A stretch of DNA of 64,000 nucleotides from Pseudomonas koreensis. GTDB taxonomy: Bacteria > Pseudomonadota > Gammaproteobacteria > Pseudomonadales > Pseudomonadaceae. Under the pieces are notes generated by a model. That model did not search any database. It saw only the letters and a list, made by a program, of their open reading frames with translations, and was not told the DNA's origin. Below are positions 63,347 to 64,000 of this stretch, piece by piece; the stretch's first letter is position 1; each line of letters begins with the position of its first letter. The translations under genes and the position numbers were made by a program. Location: the NCBI RefSeq assembly GCF_025447595.1, contig NZ_JAOEJU010000003.1, forward strand, positions 124,001 to 188,000. The letters are read 5' to 3'.

Positions 63347-63366
63347 TCTGAACAGCCTGCGAACGC

Positions 63367-64000
63367 TCAGTCGGTAAAACCCAACCGCGCCGCCCTGCTC
63401 TGCTGCGTCTGCCCACGGGTGGCGAGGCAGTAATACAGTGGGCATGTCACGATCAGCCCGACCAGCCACGACAGGTCCGCGCCTTCCACCAGATTGGCGT
63501 ACGGCCCGACATACAACGATGTGTTGGCGAACGGCAGTTGCACGATGATGCCGATGAAATAGGCAATGATCGCGTGCAGATTGAAACGACCGTAGATGCC
63601 ACCGTCAGCGCGAAAGATCGAGGCGATGTCGTAGTGACCGCGCTTGATCAGGTAGAAGTCGATCAGGTTGATCGACGCCCAGGGTACCAGCACCAGCAGC
63701 AACGCCAGAATCAAACCGATGAACTCGGAAATGAAATCCGCCGAAGCGCCCAGCGCCACCACACAGCAACCCGTCAACACAATGCTCGACAAGATCACTC
63801 GCACCTTGATGCTCGGCGTCCATTGGCTGGCGAACGTCTGGATCGAGGTGATGATCGACAGCACCGCGCCATACAGATTCAGCGCGTTGTGACTGATGAT
63901 ATTGAGCAGGAAAAGCACCATCAGAATCGGCCCCAGCCAACCGGTAGACTGCTTGACCGCCGCCATCGCTTCGGTGCCTTCCGGGGTCGCCAGCACCGCC
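63367..64000 (-). CDS. NCS1-family permease, C-terminal part (runs off right edge)
   Basis: The last 211 codons of a purine/pyrimidine/allantoin-type (NCS1) transporter; the frame is open through the window edge at 64000, so the GTG at 63996 is not a start. Visible are about five of the twelve helices and the family segments NIISHNALNLYGAVLSI and WASINLIDFYLIKRGHYDI. The substrate cannot be decided without the N-terminal half. Confidence 0.85.
   Translation of the reverse strand, partial: AVLATPEGTEAMAAVKQSTGWLGPILMVLFLLNIISHNALNLYGAVLSIITSIQTFASQWTPSIKVRVILSSIVLTGCCVVALGASADFISEFIGLILALLLVLVPWASINLIDFYLIKRGHYDIASIFRADGGIYGRFNLHAIIAYFIGIIVQLPFANTSLYVGPYANLVEGADLSWLVGLIVTCPLYYCLATRGQTQQSRAARLGFTD

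Overview
The window looks like the chromosome of a fluorescent pseudomonad (P. fluorescens group). The evidence is the high GC content, Pseudomonas-type gene sets (the large NAD-glutamate dehydrogenase, a MoxR/Bat operon, polyamine-type transporters) and eight copies of the paired REP palindrome built on GGGAGCGAGCTTGCTCGCGA between genes. Most genes are ordinary metabolic or transport genes. Three stretches stand out by base composition or structure: the AT-rich left edge (1-362), the AT-richer immunity-gene cluster at 13.4-15.9 kb, and the tandem-repeat protein at 52.1-52.8 kb.

Layout. 1-6.2 kb: the end of an AT-rich gene, then the large GdhB on the minus strand and a small acidic protein. 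6.5-13.3 kb: a six-gene MoxR/DUF58/VWA/BatD operon with overlapping or nearly overlapping genes. 13.4-15.9 kb: a minus-strand row of small immunity-type genes, partly separated by a palindromic repeat. 16.1-21.6 kb: sbcD-sbcC-GST. 21.6-24.2 kb: small secreted or membrane proteins, a lactonase-fold protein and a DUF5629-like protein. 24.3-31.2 kb: a sugar-acid (aldonate) catabolic cluster with alpha-ketoglutarate semialdehyde dehydrogenase, an AraD1/GguC-type protein, an MFS porter, an IlvD/Edd dehydratase and a FadR-type regulator. 31.5-34.9 kb: an RND/MMPL exporter with its BNR/YCF48 partner. 35.2-46.3 kb: a catabolic cluster (AA_synth family, hydrolase, aldehyde dehydrogenase, flavin reductase, carboxymuconolactone decarboxylase family, GntR, Nudix, DUF1330, RibB paralogue, PotABCD-like ABC importer) tied together by three copies of one operator.

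46.4-51.5 kb: a Map paralogue coupled to a ParD-like gene, a short Ppx, and cystathionine beta-synthase plus gamma-lyase (reverse transsulfuration). 52-56 kb: the repeat protein, two small lipoproteins, and a divergent hybrid kinase/LuxR regulator pair. 56-64 kb: an SBF-like transporter with a divergent AraC regulator, an amidase, a Dyp peroxidase, a TerC protein, a polyamine-binding protein and the C-terminal part of an NCS1 permease that runs off the right edge.

The two observations I rate highest are (1) the immunity array, in which genes are separated by a shared palindromic element and preceded by what look like toxin-tail remnants, and (2) a perfect Pho box on the minus strand at 47631-47648 that points at a Rho-independent terminator only about 50 nt further on, with no ORF between: a candidate phosphate-regulated small RNA.
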